A DNA stretch of 64,000 nucleotides, taken from Flemingiibacterium sp964430755 (lineage in GTDB: Bacteria; Bacillota; Clostridia; Oscillospirales; CAG-272). This document shows, in pieces, positions 8,720 to 17,476 of the stretch (within the stretch, counting starts at the first letter, position 1; each line of letters starts with the position of its first letter). The notes below the pieces were generated by a model. That model was not told the origin of the DNA. It saw nothing but the letters and a program-made list of their open reading frames with translations, and ran no database searches. The stretch is taken from NCBI GenBank assembly GCA_964430755.1, contig CAYSFT010000002.1:34362-98361 (forward strand), written 5' to 3'. Both the position numbers and the translations under genes were made by a program.

Positions 8720-10219
8720 ATGAACAATAACCGTCAACCAAATAGCGGCAGACCCCATATTCCGCCGCAGGGACAGCCGCAAAACCGTCAGGCCCAGAAT
8801 AGACCGGCACAGCCTATGCAAAATAACTCAAACGTCAATCCGGGGATGAACCGAATCAAGGATCAAACGCCGACACAGCGACGTACAGTGAAAAGCGAGG
8901 TTAAGCTGACTCCGGAGCAAATTGAAATCAACCGTGTCAATAGGCAAAGAGAAAGATATTACATCAAAAAAAGACGTAAGGCAAGCTTTAAGACATTCTT
9001 GGCGAGATTTTTGCTGTTTCTCGTAATATTTGCGCTTATGCTGGCAATTGCCGGCGGAGTATTTATGCGCGTGCTGACAAGTGCACCGGAGGATAAGTCG
9101 TCAAGCTACAGTTATTCTATCGGCGACAGTCAATATTCGCTTCCGAGCTCGAAGGCTGTCAGAGACGGCAGAGTTTATGTCAGCTTCTCCGATATTGCAG
9201 AGATGTGTGATCTTGCAGTTACCGGTTCAAACGATGATATGAAGTATGTTATCAAGGGTGACGAAGCGGAAACGATACGGTTTGTTACCGATTCGCGTGT
9301 GGTTTACGTGAACGGCGTTGAAACGCGCCTTGGAGCGAACTGCTACTTTGAGAATAAAGAATTGTATGTTCCGGTTGAGTTTGTCGGCGCATATTTGAGT
9401 GGAATCAATGTTGAGGTTGACGAGGGCAGGCATACAGTCACTGTTGAGCGGATTATTACCAATTTAGGCGAAAACGGTAAGCTTCCAAAAGGTGAAGAAC
9501 CGATTTATGCTGAGCTTTCCTTCCTGCTGCAGTCCACAGTAGGTCTTGAGCCTCTTGATGAGGAAGCGGAAATGCTGGCGGAGCTTCCCGATTTTGGATT
9601 TGTCTCCAATCTCGCGGCTTACGAGGAATATATGAACCCCGGAAACACCGACGAATTTTTAACGCTTGTTAATATAAATAACAAGCTCGGTGCCGATCAT
9701 ATTCCGCAGGATCTTGCATCACTTGTTGATACGAGACAGGACGGTCGCGAAACCCAGATGATGCGCAAAAATGCGGCGATGTCACTTGAAGCAATGTTCA
9801 AGGAGCTTCGTGCGGCAGGGTATGAGGATGTCAGCGTAACCAGCGCATACAGAAGCTACAGCTATCAGGAATATCTTTTTAATATGTATCTTGCGCAGAA
9901 TAATAACGATTATGAAAAAGTGGCGTCGTTCTCGAATCCTCCGGGTTCGAGTGAGCATCAGACAGGACTCTGCGCGGATCTGCATAATCTGCCGAGCGCA
10001 ACCAAGGCTTTTGCAGATGAGCCTGCTTACGATTGGCTTCGTGAAAACTGCTGGAAGTTTGGCTTCATACTTCGTTATCCCGAGGATAAGACGGAGATCA
10101 CGGGTATCTCATTTGAACCGTGGCATTACCGTTATGTCGGACGTTATCATGCGCAGAAGATGCATGAATCAAATATGTGTCTTGAGGAATATCTTGAATA
10201 TATTTCCCCGGGAAACTGA
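8720..10219 (+). CDS. Membrane-anchored D-alanyl-D-alanine carboxypeptidase, VanY type
   Basis: About 499 residues; GAGG lies 5 bases before the ATG at 8720. The order is an N-terminal Gln/Asn/Pro-rich tail (about 1-90), a membrane helix (about 98-118), a copper-amine-oxidase-N-like beta domain (about 150-250; RVYVSFSDIAEMC, LYVPVEFVGAYLSG), then a peptidase M15/VanY domain from about 290. Zinc ligands are in SSEHQTGLCADLH and EPWHYRYVG. It trims the terminal D-Ala from peptidoglycan stem peptides outside the membrane. No van resistance genes are nearby, so a housekeeping wall role is likely. Confidence 0.88.
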   Translation: MNNNRQPNSGRPHIPPQGQPQNRQAQNRPAQPMQNNSNVNPGMNRIKDQTPTQRRTVKSEVKLTPEQIEINRVNRQRERYYIKKRRKASFKTFLARFLLFLVIFALMLAIAGGVFMRVLTSAPEDKSSSYSYSIGDSQYSLPSSKAVRDGRVYVSFSDIAEMCDLAVTGSNDDMKYVIKGDEAETIRFVTDSRVVYVNGVETRLGANCYFENKELYVPVEFVGAYLSGINVEVDEGRHTVTVERIITNLGENGKLPKGEEPIYAELSFLLQSTVGLEPLDEEAEMLAELPDFGFVSNLAAYEEYMNPGNTDEFLTLVNINNKLGADHIPQDLASLVDTRQDGRETQMMRKNAAMSLEAMFKELRAAGYEDVSVTSAYRSYSYQEYLFNMYLAQNNNDYEKVASFSNPPGSSEHQTGLCADLHNLPSATKAFADEPAYDWLRENCWKFGFILRYPEDKTEITGISFEPWHYRYVGRYHAQKMHESNMCLEEYLEYISPGN

Positions 10220-10273
10220 TATTTGCGTGTGATTTTTCAGAATATTTAAAATTTAGTTTGTTAATATGTACAT

Positions 10274-10305
10274 GACAGCCGTACTTTTTTCAGGGTGCGG
10301 CTGTC
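10274..10305 (+). terminator. Hairpin after the VanY-type gene
   Basis: An 11-bp stem (GACAGCCGTAC pairing with GTGCGGCTGTC, one G-U) around a T-rich loop. It lacks a trailing T run, so it may be a weak terminator or an mRNA-stabilising hairpin. Confidence 0.4.
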
Positions 10306-10331
10306 AACGCTTACGAAATTTCGATCGACAC

Positions 10332-10360
10332 TTGACAAAGTGCCTTTTTTTTCATATAAT
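10332..10360 (+). promoter_or_regulatory. SigA-type promoter of the lysC operon
   Basis: TTGACA (10332-10337), a 17-nt spacer and TATAAT (10355-10360): a perfect consensus. It lies about 55 bases before the lysC start. Confidence 0.85.
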
Positions 10361-10415
10361 ATAATATGTGCAATAAAATTGTCAATATAATTTTTATATA
10401 CAGAGGTTGATTATC

Positions 10416-11729
10416 GTGTTAAAGGTTGTAAAATTCGGCGGCAGCTCTCTTGCGGATGCCGCACAGTTTAAGAAGGTTGCAGATATCATAAAGGCTGAGG
10501 CAGAGCGCCGTTATGTCGTTCCCTCCGCGCCCGGTAAGCGTTTCAAGGATGATACAAAAGTCACCGATATGCTCTATACTTGCTACGATATGGCGGCAAG
10601 AGGCGAGGACATTAACGAATATTTCTCGGCTATCGAGGCGCGTTACAACGGTATCATTGCCGAGCTCGGACTCGATTTCTCGCTTGATGATGATTTTCAT
10701 CTCATAAAGAACGCTTTCATACATAAGGCAGGACGTGACTTCGCTGCAAGCCGCGGTGAATATCTTAACGGTAAGATCCTGGCTCGTTACCTCGGCTTCG
10801 ACTTTATAGATGCCGCAGAGGTTATCTTCTTCAACGATAACGGTCTTTTTGATTCCGAGAGAACAAATTCGGTTCTTTCCGAGGTTCTGAAAAAGCACGA
10901 ATATGCTGTTATCCCCGGCTTCTACGGCTCTATGCCGAACGACACCATCAAGACCTTCTCGCGCGGCGGCTCGGATATAACAGGTTCGATCGTTGCACGT
11001 GCGGCTGAATGTGACATTTACGAAAACTGGACGGACGTTGACGGCTTCCTTATGGCTGACCCGCGTATCGTTGATTCTCCACGTGTTATTAACGAGATCA
11101 CATATCGCGAGCTGCGTGAGCTTTCATATATGGGCGCTACTGTACTCCATGAGGATGCAATTTTCCCCGTGCGTATCGCAGGTATTCCGATAAATATCAG
11201 AAACACAAACAATCCCGAGGCTCACGGAACATTCATCGTTTCATCGAGCGATAAATATGACACAGGCAACGTCATCACCGGTGTTGCAGGTAAAAAGGGA
11301 TTCTCGGTACTCACAATCGAAAAGGATATGATGAACGCCGAGGTTGGCTTCGGACGCCGTGTTCTTGAGGTTCTCGAAACCAATGGTATCTGCTTTGAGC
11401 ATCTTCCCTCCGGAATTGATAACATGAGTATTATACTCAACACACATGAGCTTGATGGTAAGCGCGAGGCAATTAAGACGGGTATCTGCCGTCATGTAAA
11501 CCCCGAAACGCTTGAAATCGAAGACGGACTTGCGCTTGTTGCAGTTGTCGGACGCGCTATGGTTAAGGCGAAGGGTACTGCGGCACGAGTATTCAAGGCG
11601 ATAAGCGGTGCAGGTATTAATATTCGCATGATTGACCAGGGTTCAAGCGAAATCAGTATTATAGTCGGCGTTGAGGAAGCGGACTTCGAGGATGCACTTC
11701 GCGCAATTTACCAGGAATTTGTTTATTAA
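10416..11729 (+). CDS. lysC: Aspartate kinase
   Basis: Phosphorylates aspartate, the entry to lysine, threonine, methionine and diaminopimelate synthesis. 437 residues. It begins LKVVKFGGSSLAD (kinase phosphate-binding KFGGSS) and carries FSRGGSDITGS (about 185). Two ACT regulatory domains follow about residue 295 (VLTIEKDMMNAEVGFGRRV; VVGRAMVKAKGTAARVF). The GTG at 10416 is chosen because CAGAGG is 9 bases upstream; a TTG at 10407 would abut that site. It is followed after two bases by the amidohydrolase gene. Confidence 0.92.
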   Translation: MLKVVKFGGSSLADAAQFKKVADIIKAEAERRYVVPSAPGKRFKDDTKVTDMLYTCYDMAARGEDINEYFSAIEARYNGIIAELGLDFSLDDDFHLIKNAFIHKAGRDFAASRGEYLNGKILARYLGFDFIDAAEVIFFNDNGLFDSERTNSVLSEVLKKHEYAVIPGFYGSMPNDTIKTFSRGGSDITGSIVARAAECDIYENWTDVDGFLMADPRIVDSPRVINEITYRELRELSYMGATVLHEDAIFPVRIAGIPINIRNTNNPEAHGTFIVSSSDKYDTGNVITGVAGKKGFSVLTIEKDMMNAEVGFGRRVLEVLETNGICFEHLPSGIDNMSIILNTHELDGKREAIKTGICRHVNPETLEIEDGLALVAVVGRAMVKAKGTAARVFKAISGAGINIRMIDQGSSEISIIVGVEEADFEDALRAIYQEFVY

Positions 11730-11731
11730 TC

Positions 11732-12550
11732 ATGGGAAACAAGTCGTATAAAATATTTGATATCCACACTCACACATATCCCGAAGCTATAGCCGAAAAA
11801 GCGGTTACGAGTCTTAATGCGTTTTATGAGTTTGTTTGCGAGGGAAAGGGTACATATGCCGATCTCGAAGCAAACAGTCGTGCAAACAATGTGAAAGGTA
11901 TGCTGCTTTTCTCGGTTGCGACGAATCCTCATCAGGTTCAGAAGGTGAACGATTCAATTGCGGCACTGGCGCAGAAATCGCGTGATGACGGATATGAAAC
12001 CGTGGGATTCATGGGTATGCACCAGGATTATCCCGATTTTGCGGCGGAGGTTGACCGTGCACAGTCACTGGGACTTCGCGGCGTTAAAATTCATCCGGAT
12101 ATTCAGGGAATCGACATCGACGCGCCTCGCATGATGGAGCTTTACGAGATCATAGAGGGACGTATGCCGCTTTATCTGCATATGGGCGATCCGCGTCCGA
12201 AATACCGTTTTTCAGAGCCTAAAAAGTTAGCGCGTGTGCTCGACAGATTTCCGAAGCTTGAGGTCGTTGCGGCACATCTCGGCGGTTACGGAGCGTGGGA
12301 TGAAGCAGTGGAATGTCTTGTGGGCAGACCGACTGTTTGGTATGATACTTCAAGCGCTTTATGGACGATGACGTCGGAGTATGCAGGCGAGCTGATACAT
12401 AAGCTTGGTGCTGACCGTGTAATGTTCGGTACGGATTATCCCGTTAAAAACACCGAGGGCGAGATCGAACGTCTTCTTAAAATTGACCTCACCGAAAAAG
12501 AGCGCGAGGACATTTTCTACAATAACGCAAAGAGATTTTTGAAAATATGA
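11732..12550 (+). CDS. Amidohydrolase-2 family metal-dependent hydrolase
   Basis: 272 residues, a TIM-barrel hydrolase. Metal ligands are visible in FDIHTHTYPE at the start, GVKIHPDIQG, YLHMGD, AAHLGGYG and the C-terminal FGTDYPV aspartate. Such proteins are decarboxylases or hydrolases; the substrate cannot be told. It starts 2 bases after lysC and overlaps the next gene by 4 bases (ATGA), so it is part of the lysC operon. Confidence 0.8.
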   Translation: MGNKSYKIFDIHTHTYPEAIAEKAVTSLNAFYEFVCEGKGTYADLEANSRANNVKGMLLFSVATNPHQVQKVNDSIAALAQKSRDDGYETVGFMGMHQDYPDFAAEVDRAQSLGLRGVKIHPDIQGIDIDAPRMMELYEIIEGRMPLYLHMGDPRPKYRFSEPKKLARVLDRFPKLEVVAAHLGGYGAWDEAVECLVGRPTVWYDTSSALWTMTSEYAGELIHKLGADRVMFGTDYPVKNTEGEIERLLKIDLTEKEREDIFYNNAKRFLKI

Positions 12551-13644
12551 AGATATATCATTCGGTTAAAGAAATAAACGTGGACCGCGATATGTGGCAG
12601 ACGCTCAAGGAATCGACAAAGCCGATCGTGATGTATGGAATGGGAAACGGTGCGGACAAGATCCTCGCCGTTTTTTCAGAGAAGGGAATTGAAGTTTCCG
12701 ATTTTTTTGCATCGGATGGGTTTGTGCGGCATCAGCTTTTTCATGACAAGACGGTTATGAGCTATGCCGAAATTTCTGCGAAGTATGACGATTTTATAAT
12801 TGTTGTGTCGTTCGGAACGCAGCTGTCGGAGGTTCTTGAGAATATTTACCGTCTTGACGCTGAACGTGAACTATATATTCCCGATGTGCCCGTTGTGAAT
12901 GACGGTGAGGTGTTTGATCTTGAATTTTTCGAGCGTCACCGTGATGAGCTTGATACGGTATGTGATATACTTGCAGATGACTTATCAAAGCAAACATTCT
13001 GCGATGTGATACTCTACCGTCTGACGGGTAAGCTCGAATATCTTCGCCGTCACGTTGTTACCAATAATGAAGTGATGGGACAGATACTCCACACGAAAAA
13101 TTACCGTTATACTGCCGATCTCGGTGCATACAACGGAGACAGTATACGTGAGCTTTACGAGTTTTCGCCGAAACTTTCGCGTGTCGTTGCCTTTGAGCCG
13201 GATGCTCGAACATTCAAAAAACTGACTGCGTTTGCCGAGAGTGTGCCATATGAGATAAAAGCGTACAATTTCGCCGCATGGGACAAGGACATGACGCTTG
13301 AATTCACTGCAGGCGGAAACCGTAATTCCACGCTTATCGGAAATGATGCCATTAAAACCGGTGCAAAGATCAAAACAGTTACGGCATCACGTCTTGACAG
13401 CGTTTACGCCGGTGAATGTGACTACATCAAGTATGATGTCGAGGGAGCAGAATACGAAGCGTTACTCGGTTCACGCGAGACCATAAAAAGGGAACATCCC
13501 GAGCTGCTTGTGTCACTATACCACAGAAGCGAGGATTTATACCGTTTGCCGCTGCTTGTAAGGGATATGGGATATGATAAGCTTTATCTTCGCAGATATG
13601 AATATGTCCCTGCGTGGGATCTTAACTTATTGGCTGTTAAATAA
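12547..13644 (+). CDS. FkbM-family methyltransferase
   Basis: 365 residues. The N-terminal ~90 have a Rossmann-like segment (KPIVMYGMGNGADKILAVF). The SAM-binding domain starts near residue 178 (ADLGAYNGDSIREL), with VVAFEPDARTFKKL and the FkbM signature IKYDVEGAEYEALLG. The family usually O-methylates sugars or small molecules. It is the last gene of the operon, ending at a strong terminator. Confidence 0.85.
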   Translation: MKIYHSVKEINVDRDMWQTLKESTKPIVMYGMGNGADKILAVFSEKGIEVSDFFASDGFVRHQLFHDKTVMSYAEISAKYDDFIIVVSFGTQLSEVLENIYRLDAERELYIPDVPVVNDGEVFDLEFFERHRDELDTVCDILADDLSKQTFCDVILYRLTGKLEYLRRHVVTNNEVMGQILHTKNYRYTADLGAYNGDSIRELYEFSPKLSRVVAFEPDARTFKKLTAFAESVPYEIKAYNFAAWDKDMTLEFTAGGNRNSTLIGNDAIKTGAKIKTVTASRLDSVYAGECDYIKYDVEGAEYEALLGSRETIKREHPELLVSLYHRSEDLYRLPLLVRDMGYDKLYLRRYEYVPAWDLNLLAVK

Positions 13645-13649
13645 AATTG

Positions 13650-13679
13650 AGCTGTCTCAGAGCTTTTTGTGAGACAGCT
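13650..13679 (+). terminator. Intrinsic terminator of the lysC operon
   Basis: A 10-bp perfect stem AGCTGTCTCA/TGAGACAGCT, 10-nt loop, then TTTT. Confidence 0.85.
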
Positions 13680-13714
13680 TTTTCGTTGTATTGTAAATTA
13701 TAGTTTACGCGAGA

Positions 13715-13859
13715 GCCCTCATCCGTCACGTCTTACGACGTGCCACCTTTCCCCAGGGGAAGGCTCTTAAGTAGTTGGCGGCATATATTAGTGGCATGAA
13801 ATCTTATCCAAAGGCTTCCCTTGGAGGAAGCTGTTGAGCTTCGCTCGACTGATGAGGGC
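13715..13859. repeat. MITE-like palindromic repeat, copy 1
   Basis: A 145-bp non-coding element with terminal inverted repeats GCCCTCATC (13715) and GATGAGGGC (13851). Weaker symmetry reaches the flanks (AAATTATAGTT and AACTACAATTT). Internal blocks CATCCGTCAC, CGTGCCACC, AAGGCTTCCC and GAAGCTGTTGAGC recur in the copy at 30697-30881. From memory, such elements are common in Ruminococcaceae-type genomes. It also separates two convergent transcripts. Confidence 0.8.
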
Positions 13860-13894
13860 ACACATAACTACAATTTAATTCCTGCGTGCCAATT

Positions 13895-14770
13895 TTATAT
13901 CAGCTTATTTTTCGCATAAAGAATTTCTCTAAACGCTGACGGAGTTGTCGTTTTGAACTTTCTGAAAACTCTGTTGAAATATGATACTGATGAAAATCCA
14001 ACGTCCGTCGCAACCTCGAGGATGCTTTTTTCAGTTGTTGTAAGCAAGCCCTCGGCTTTCCATATGCGAACGTGATTTATGTACTCTGTGGGGGTGATGT
14101 TTGTTGCTTTTTTGAAGGTGCGGCAGAAGTATTCGCGGTTTACGTGTATCGTATCTGCAAGGGCCTTCAGCGTTATTTCATCGCGGTAATTTTTGTCTAT
14201 ATATTCGAGCACCGGACGTATTTTTCTGATGACTTCGTTGGTGTAAATATCCCACACATTTTCAAGTATACGGCTGCGATAAAAGATACCAAGCAGAATG
14301 TTTATATATCCGCGGATTATCATCTCAAAGCCGGTTTCCTCACGGATGTTTTCGTCATACATATCAATGATAATTTTGTATATTCGATTTGTCAGCTCCT
14401 CGCCGTTTTTCAGAAAAACGTATTTTTTTGTATTATCCGTCAAAATAAGCGGCAAATACTTGTCGATTTCACTGAACTCACCCTCATGCAATTTTTCGAG
14501 ACGGAACTGTATCGTTATTTTTGAGGTGTTTGGTGCTTTGCAGATGGTACCGTGCGGAACTCGGCGATTGATTACGACAATATCGCCGCGACGAAGCTCG
14601 AGTGTATCACTGCCGACTGTTACATCGGCAACGCCCGTATGACCGACGAGAATTTCAACTCCGTCATGCAGGTGCATCGGCGTGCAGAATCCCTCTGGGC
14701 AAGCGTCTATTCCTTTTGAAAGCATGACCGGTATTCCCGGAACGTTATGCTGTATGATTGCTACATCCAT
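13895..14770 (-). CDS. AraC-family transcriptional regulator with cupin sensor
   Basis: 291 residues. The N-terminal cupin-like ligand domain (about 15-90) contains MHLHDGVEILVG and GDIVVINRRVPHG. The C-terminal ~100 residues are two helix-turn-helix motifs of the AraC type (EITLKALADTIHVNREYFCRTFKKA; ATDVGFSSVSYFNRVFRKF). AAAGGTGAG precedes the ATG. Such proteins usually control sugar-use genes; no obvious target operon is adjacent. Confidence 0.88.
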   Translation of the reverse strand: MDVAIIQHNVPGIPVMLSKGIDACPEGFCTPMHLHDGVEILVGHTGVADVTVGSDTLELRRGDIVVINRRVPHGTICKAPNTSKITIQFRLEKLHEGEFSEIDKYLPLILTDNTKKYVFLKNGEELTNRIYKIIIDMYDENIREETGFEMIIRGYINILLGIFYRSRILENVWDIYTNEVIRKIRPVLEYIDKNYRDEITLKALADTIHVNREYFCRTFKKATNITPTEYINHVRIWKAEGLLTTTEKSILEVATDVGFSSVSYFNRVFRKFKTTTPSAFREILYAKNKLI

Positions 14771-14961
14771 GCTGACTCACCTTTCGATTTGCGTTGTGCG
14801 TATGCAAGAAGTCAAAATAGTACAACAAAAAGTCAATGTCGGTATTGCGAAAAAGTCATATAATATATTATAATTATAACACAGCCGCGAATAAATTGCA
14901 ATAGGCGAAAAAAGTTATTTTTGTTTAAAGTGTGTGGTTGGTATTTAAACGCTCGGAGCTC

Positions 14962-15066
14962 TATATTTTGAAGAAAAAAGAAAGAAAAAGAAAAGTTTTC
15001 ATAGTTTGTTTTCCCATAGCGGACAGGATGAGTCGTCTGTGACCGAGCGCACGGACGGCTTTTCTA
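14962..15066 (+). ncRNA. Candidate small RNA or orphan terminator unit
   Basis: The 410-base space between the AraC gene and the YwaF-like gene holds no ORF. A weak promoter-like pair TTGGTA/TATATT (14938-14967, 18-nt spacer) is followed by a purine-rich stretch and a strong hairpin at 15031-15060 (11 bp, two G-U) with TTTCT after it. A terminator with no gene before it on this strand suggests a short transcript of about 90 nt. The rest of the space is AT-rich with nothing else recognisable. Confidence 0.3.
15031..15064 (+). terminator. Strong hairpin with T tract, no gene upstream on the strand
   Basis: The stem AGTCGTCTGTG pairs with CGCACGGACGGCT through 11 pairs around an 8-nt loop, then TTTCT. 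It lies just before the next promoter at 15088. Confidence 0.6.
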
Positions 15067-15087
15067 TATTTCGATTATATTTTAATC

Positions 15088-15116
15088 TTGACATTCCTGC
15101 GAAAATTTGCTATAAT
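15088..15116 (+). promoter_or_regulatory. SigA-type promoter of the YwaF-like gene
   Basis: TTGACA (15088-15093), 17-nt spacer, TATAAT (15111-15116); 65 bases before the ATG. Confidence 0.85.
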
Positions 15117-15180
15117 ATCACATGAAAATTTAATTGTTCCAAAGCATATATTCACAACACTCAGGAAAGAAGGCTTTATA

Positions 15181-15942
15181 ATGCAATATTTTTGGGAAAC
15201 CGTTGAATCACTTAAAGCTGCAAAAATAAAAAACGTCGGCTTTGAGCATTTTGATGGGACACATATGTTCTGGCTTGTGATGTGTCTTGCTGTTTGCGTA
15301 TTGTTCAGTGTGCTTTACAGAACTGCAAAAGCCGAAAACCGCAAGGCTCTGCGTATATATCTTGCATCGGTGATAGTCGGGCTTGAGCTCATAAAAATAA
15401 TCGGACTCATTGCGACCGGCTCGTTCACTATCAAATATCTGCCGCTTCACCTTTGTTCGATTAACATATTTATTATCGCGATACACGCCTTCAAGCCGAC
15501 AAAAACGCTTGACAACTTTTTATATTTGCTTAGTATCCCCGGCGCATTTCTTGCTATGCTGATACCGACATGGACCGAGTTGCCGCTTGATAATTTCATG
15601 CATATTTTCGGCTTCGGTATGCACGTTTTCCTGCTTGCATATCCGATAATGGTGACGGTTGGCGGCGATATCAAGCCTGAACTGCGTCATGTTCCGAAGG
15701 TGCTTGCATTGTTGTTGCTTTTTGCTGCCATTGCGTTTGCGGTGAACAGCAGTCCCGAGGGCGAGAGAATACGTCCCAATTTTATGTTTTTACAGTCGGC
15801 ATCAGACATCGCACCGCTGCGTTTCTTCAAAAAGCTTTGCGGCACGCATCTTGTTGCCTTTCCCGTCATTTTAGCGGGCGTTATCGCGCTTTTCTATGCT
15901 CCGCCGACGATATGGCGTTACATTAAAAAGAAAAAACAATAA
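15181..15942 (+). CDS. YwaF/TIGR02206-family integral membrane protein
   Basis: 253 residues from the ATG at 15181, preceded by AGGAAAGAAGG. A longer reading would start upstream of the promoter, so it is excluded. Six or seven membrane helices are visible, and a conserved-looking LPLHLCSINIF motif lies in the third. The FEHFDGTHMFWLV opening and the PTWTELPLDNFMHIFGFGMH stretch match this uncharacterised Firmicutes family. Function unknown. Single-gene unit with its own promoter and terminator. Confidence 0.8.
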   Translation: MQYFWETVESLKAAKIKNVGFEHFDGTHMFWLVMCLAVCVLFSVLYRTAKAENRKALRIYLASVIVGLELIKIIGLIATGSFTIKYLPLHLCSINIFIIAIHAFKPTKTLDNFLYLLSIPGAFLAMLIPTWTELPLDNFMHIFGFGMHVFLLAYPIMVTVGGDIKPELRHVPKVLALLLLFAAIAFAVNSSPEGERIRPNFMFLQSASDIAPLRFFKKLCGTHLVAFPVILAGVIALFYAPPTIWRYIKKKKQ

Positions 15943-15951
15943 CTACATACG

Positions 15952-15986
15952 AGATTGCTGTTTTTTATAGGACGGCAATCTTTTTT
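15952..15986 (+). terminator. Intrinsic terminator of the YwaF-like gene
   Basis: The stem AGATTGCTG pairs with CGGCAATCT (9 pairs, one G-U), followed by a T run. Confidence 0.8.
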
Positions 15987-16158
15987 ATCGGGCTTTGATT
16001 TTGCGTGAAACTTGGCGCGAGATGAGTGCAGGAAATCGCACGAAAATCGAGGATTCGGGAGAATTTGAGTGTATTTTCCGATTTTCCTCGGAAAAACTCA
16101 GGTTAAATCAGTATAAACATAAAAAAATCGCGAAATTTCAAGAATTTTGCAAAAACTA

Positions 16159-16187
16159 TTGACTTTTTGTATTATCTCTGCTACAAT
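16159..16187 (+). promoter_or_regulatory. Promoter of the potABCD operon
   Basis: TTGACT (16159-16164), 17-nt spacer, TACAAT (16182-16187). The 170 bases between the previous terminator and this promoter are AT-rich with nothing recognised. Confidence 0.75.
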
Positions 16188-16193
16188 AGTTCT

Positions 16194-16296
16194 ATCACCT
16201 TTATTGTGGGGTGTGTACTGGCGATTTGTTTTACCATCTCTTTCCGGTCATCCGACGCCGATTTTGTCGGAGCATTGGTTCGGGGTGATTTTTTTT
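16194..16296 (+). promoter_or_regulatory. Structured, terminator-like leader of potABCD
   Basis: Transcription should begin a few bases after the promoter. ATCACCTT (16194-16201) can pair with GGGGTGAT (16282-16289), and eight Ts follow (16289-16296). Inside are a TCCGAC/GTCGGA hairpin (16251-16271) and an ACCA/TGGT pairing. A closing helix followed by a T run, ahead of an operon, is the arrangement of an attenuator or riboswitch. I do not recognise a known riboswitch class. Confidence 0.4.
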
Positions 16297-16354
16297 CGCA
16301 GTGCGATTTAGCAGATTACTTTATTTCATTATCAAAGGAGTACACAAGTCAGAA

Positions 16355-17476
16355 ATGGAAAAAAACAAAATTATTGAGCTTAAAAATATCACAATGGAAT
16401 ATGAGGGCGAAAAGGTTCTTCGGGAAATTAACCTTGATATTCATGATAAGGAGTTCGTCACGCTTCTCGGCCCGTCCGGCTGCGGTAAAACAACCACGCT
16501 TCGTATTGTCGGCGGATTTTTGACTCCCGATTCGGGCGACGTGTTTTTTGAGGGCAAGCGTATCAACGATGTTCCTCCGCATAAGCGCCCTGTAAATACC
16601 GTGTTCCAGAAGTATGCGCTTTTTCCGCATCTTAATGTTTACGAGAATATAGCATTCGGTCTGCGCCTTAAAAAGCTGTCCGAAGAAGAAATACACGAAA
16701 AAGTTGAAGAAATGTTGACTATGGTTAACATGAAAGGCTTCGAGCGGAGAAATGTAAACCTGCTTTCGGGCGGTCAGCAGCAGCGAGTTGCAATTGCACG
16801 TGCGCTTGTTAACTCTCCCAAGGTACTGCTTCTTGATGAACCTCTCGGTGCGCTTGACTTAAAGCTTCGAAAGGATATGCAGAACGAGCTTAAAAATATT
16901 CAGAAGAAAACAGGTATCACCTTTATTTACGTAACACACGATCAGGAGGAGGCTCTCTCCATGTCCGATACCGTGGTTGTTATGGCAGACGGTGAAATCC
17001 AGCAGATCGGTTCGCCGACGGATATTTATAACGAGCCGGTTAATGCTTTCGTTGCCGACTTTATCGGTGAATCCAATATCCTTGACGGCGTTATGCTTGA
17101 CGATTACCGTGTTAAATTCTCCCGTGCGGAGTTCAAATGTCTCGACTCCGGCTTTGACAAAAATGAGCAGGTTGACGTTGTTGTACGTCCCGAGGATGTT
17201 GACGTTGTTGCGCCCGACAAGGGTATGCTCACGGGTGTTGTTTCCACTGTCACATTCAAGGGCGATTACTATGAGATAATCGTTGACGTTCAGGGCTTCA
17301 AATGGATGATTGAAACCTCCGACTATGTGGCTGTTGACGCAACAATCGGTCTTGACATCGAGCCTGAGGCAATTCACGTTATGAAAAAATCCGAATATTC
17401 GGGTATATACGGCGACTATTCCTCTTTCAGCGATGAGCTTGACAATCTCGGTAATCCCCAGGAGGATGAAGAATGA
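16355..17476 (+). CDS. potA: Spermidine/putrescine ABC transporter ATP-binding protein
   Basis: 373 residues energising polyamine import. The ABC domain has Walker A GPSGCGKTT, Q-loop FQKYALFPH, signature LLSGGQQQR, Walker B VLLLDEPLGALD and the H-loop THDQEEA. A C-terminal TOBE domain follows from about 285. ATG 16355 is the first Met that keeps the conserved MEKNKIIELKNITMEY start; AAAGGAG is 14 bases upstream, rather far. It overlaps potB by 4 bases. Confidence 0.93.
   Translation: MEKNKIIELKNITMEYEGEKVLREINLDIHDKEFVTLLGPSGCGKTTTLRIVGGFLTPDSGDVFFEGKRINDVPPHKRPVNTVFQKYALFPHLNVYENIAFGLRLKKLSEEEIHEKVEEMLTMVNMKGFERRNVNLLSGGQQQRVAIARALVNSPKVLLLDEPLGALDLKLRKDMQNELKNIQKKTGITFIYVTHDQEEALSMSDTVVVMADGEIQQIGSPTDIYNEPVNAFVADFIGESNILDGVMLDDYRVKFSRAEFKCLDSGFDKNEQVDVVVRPEDVDVVAPDKGMLTGVVSTVTFKGDYYEIIVDVQGFKWMIETSDYVAVDATIGLDIEPEAIHVMKKSEYSGIYGDYSSFSDELDNLGNPQEDEE

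Noticed and set aside
13715..13859. Intrinsic terminator of the lysC operon or the AraC gene
   Set aside because: A proper terminator already exists at 13650-13679, and the element recurs elsewhere with defined ends, so it is better called a repeat.
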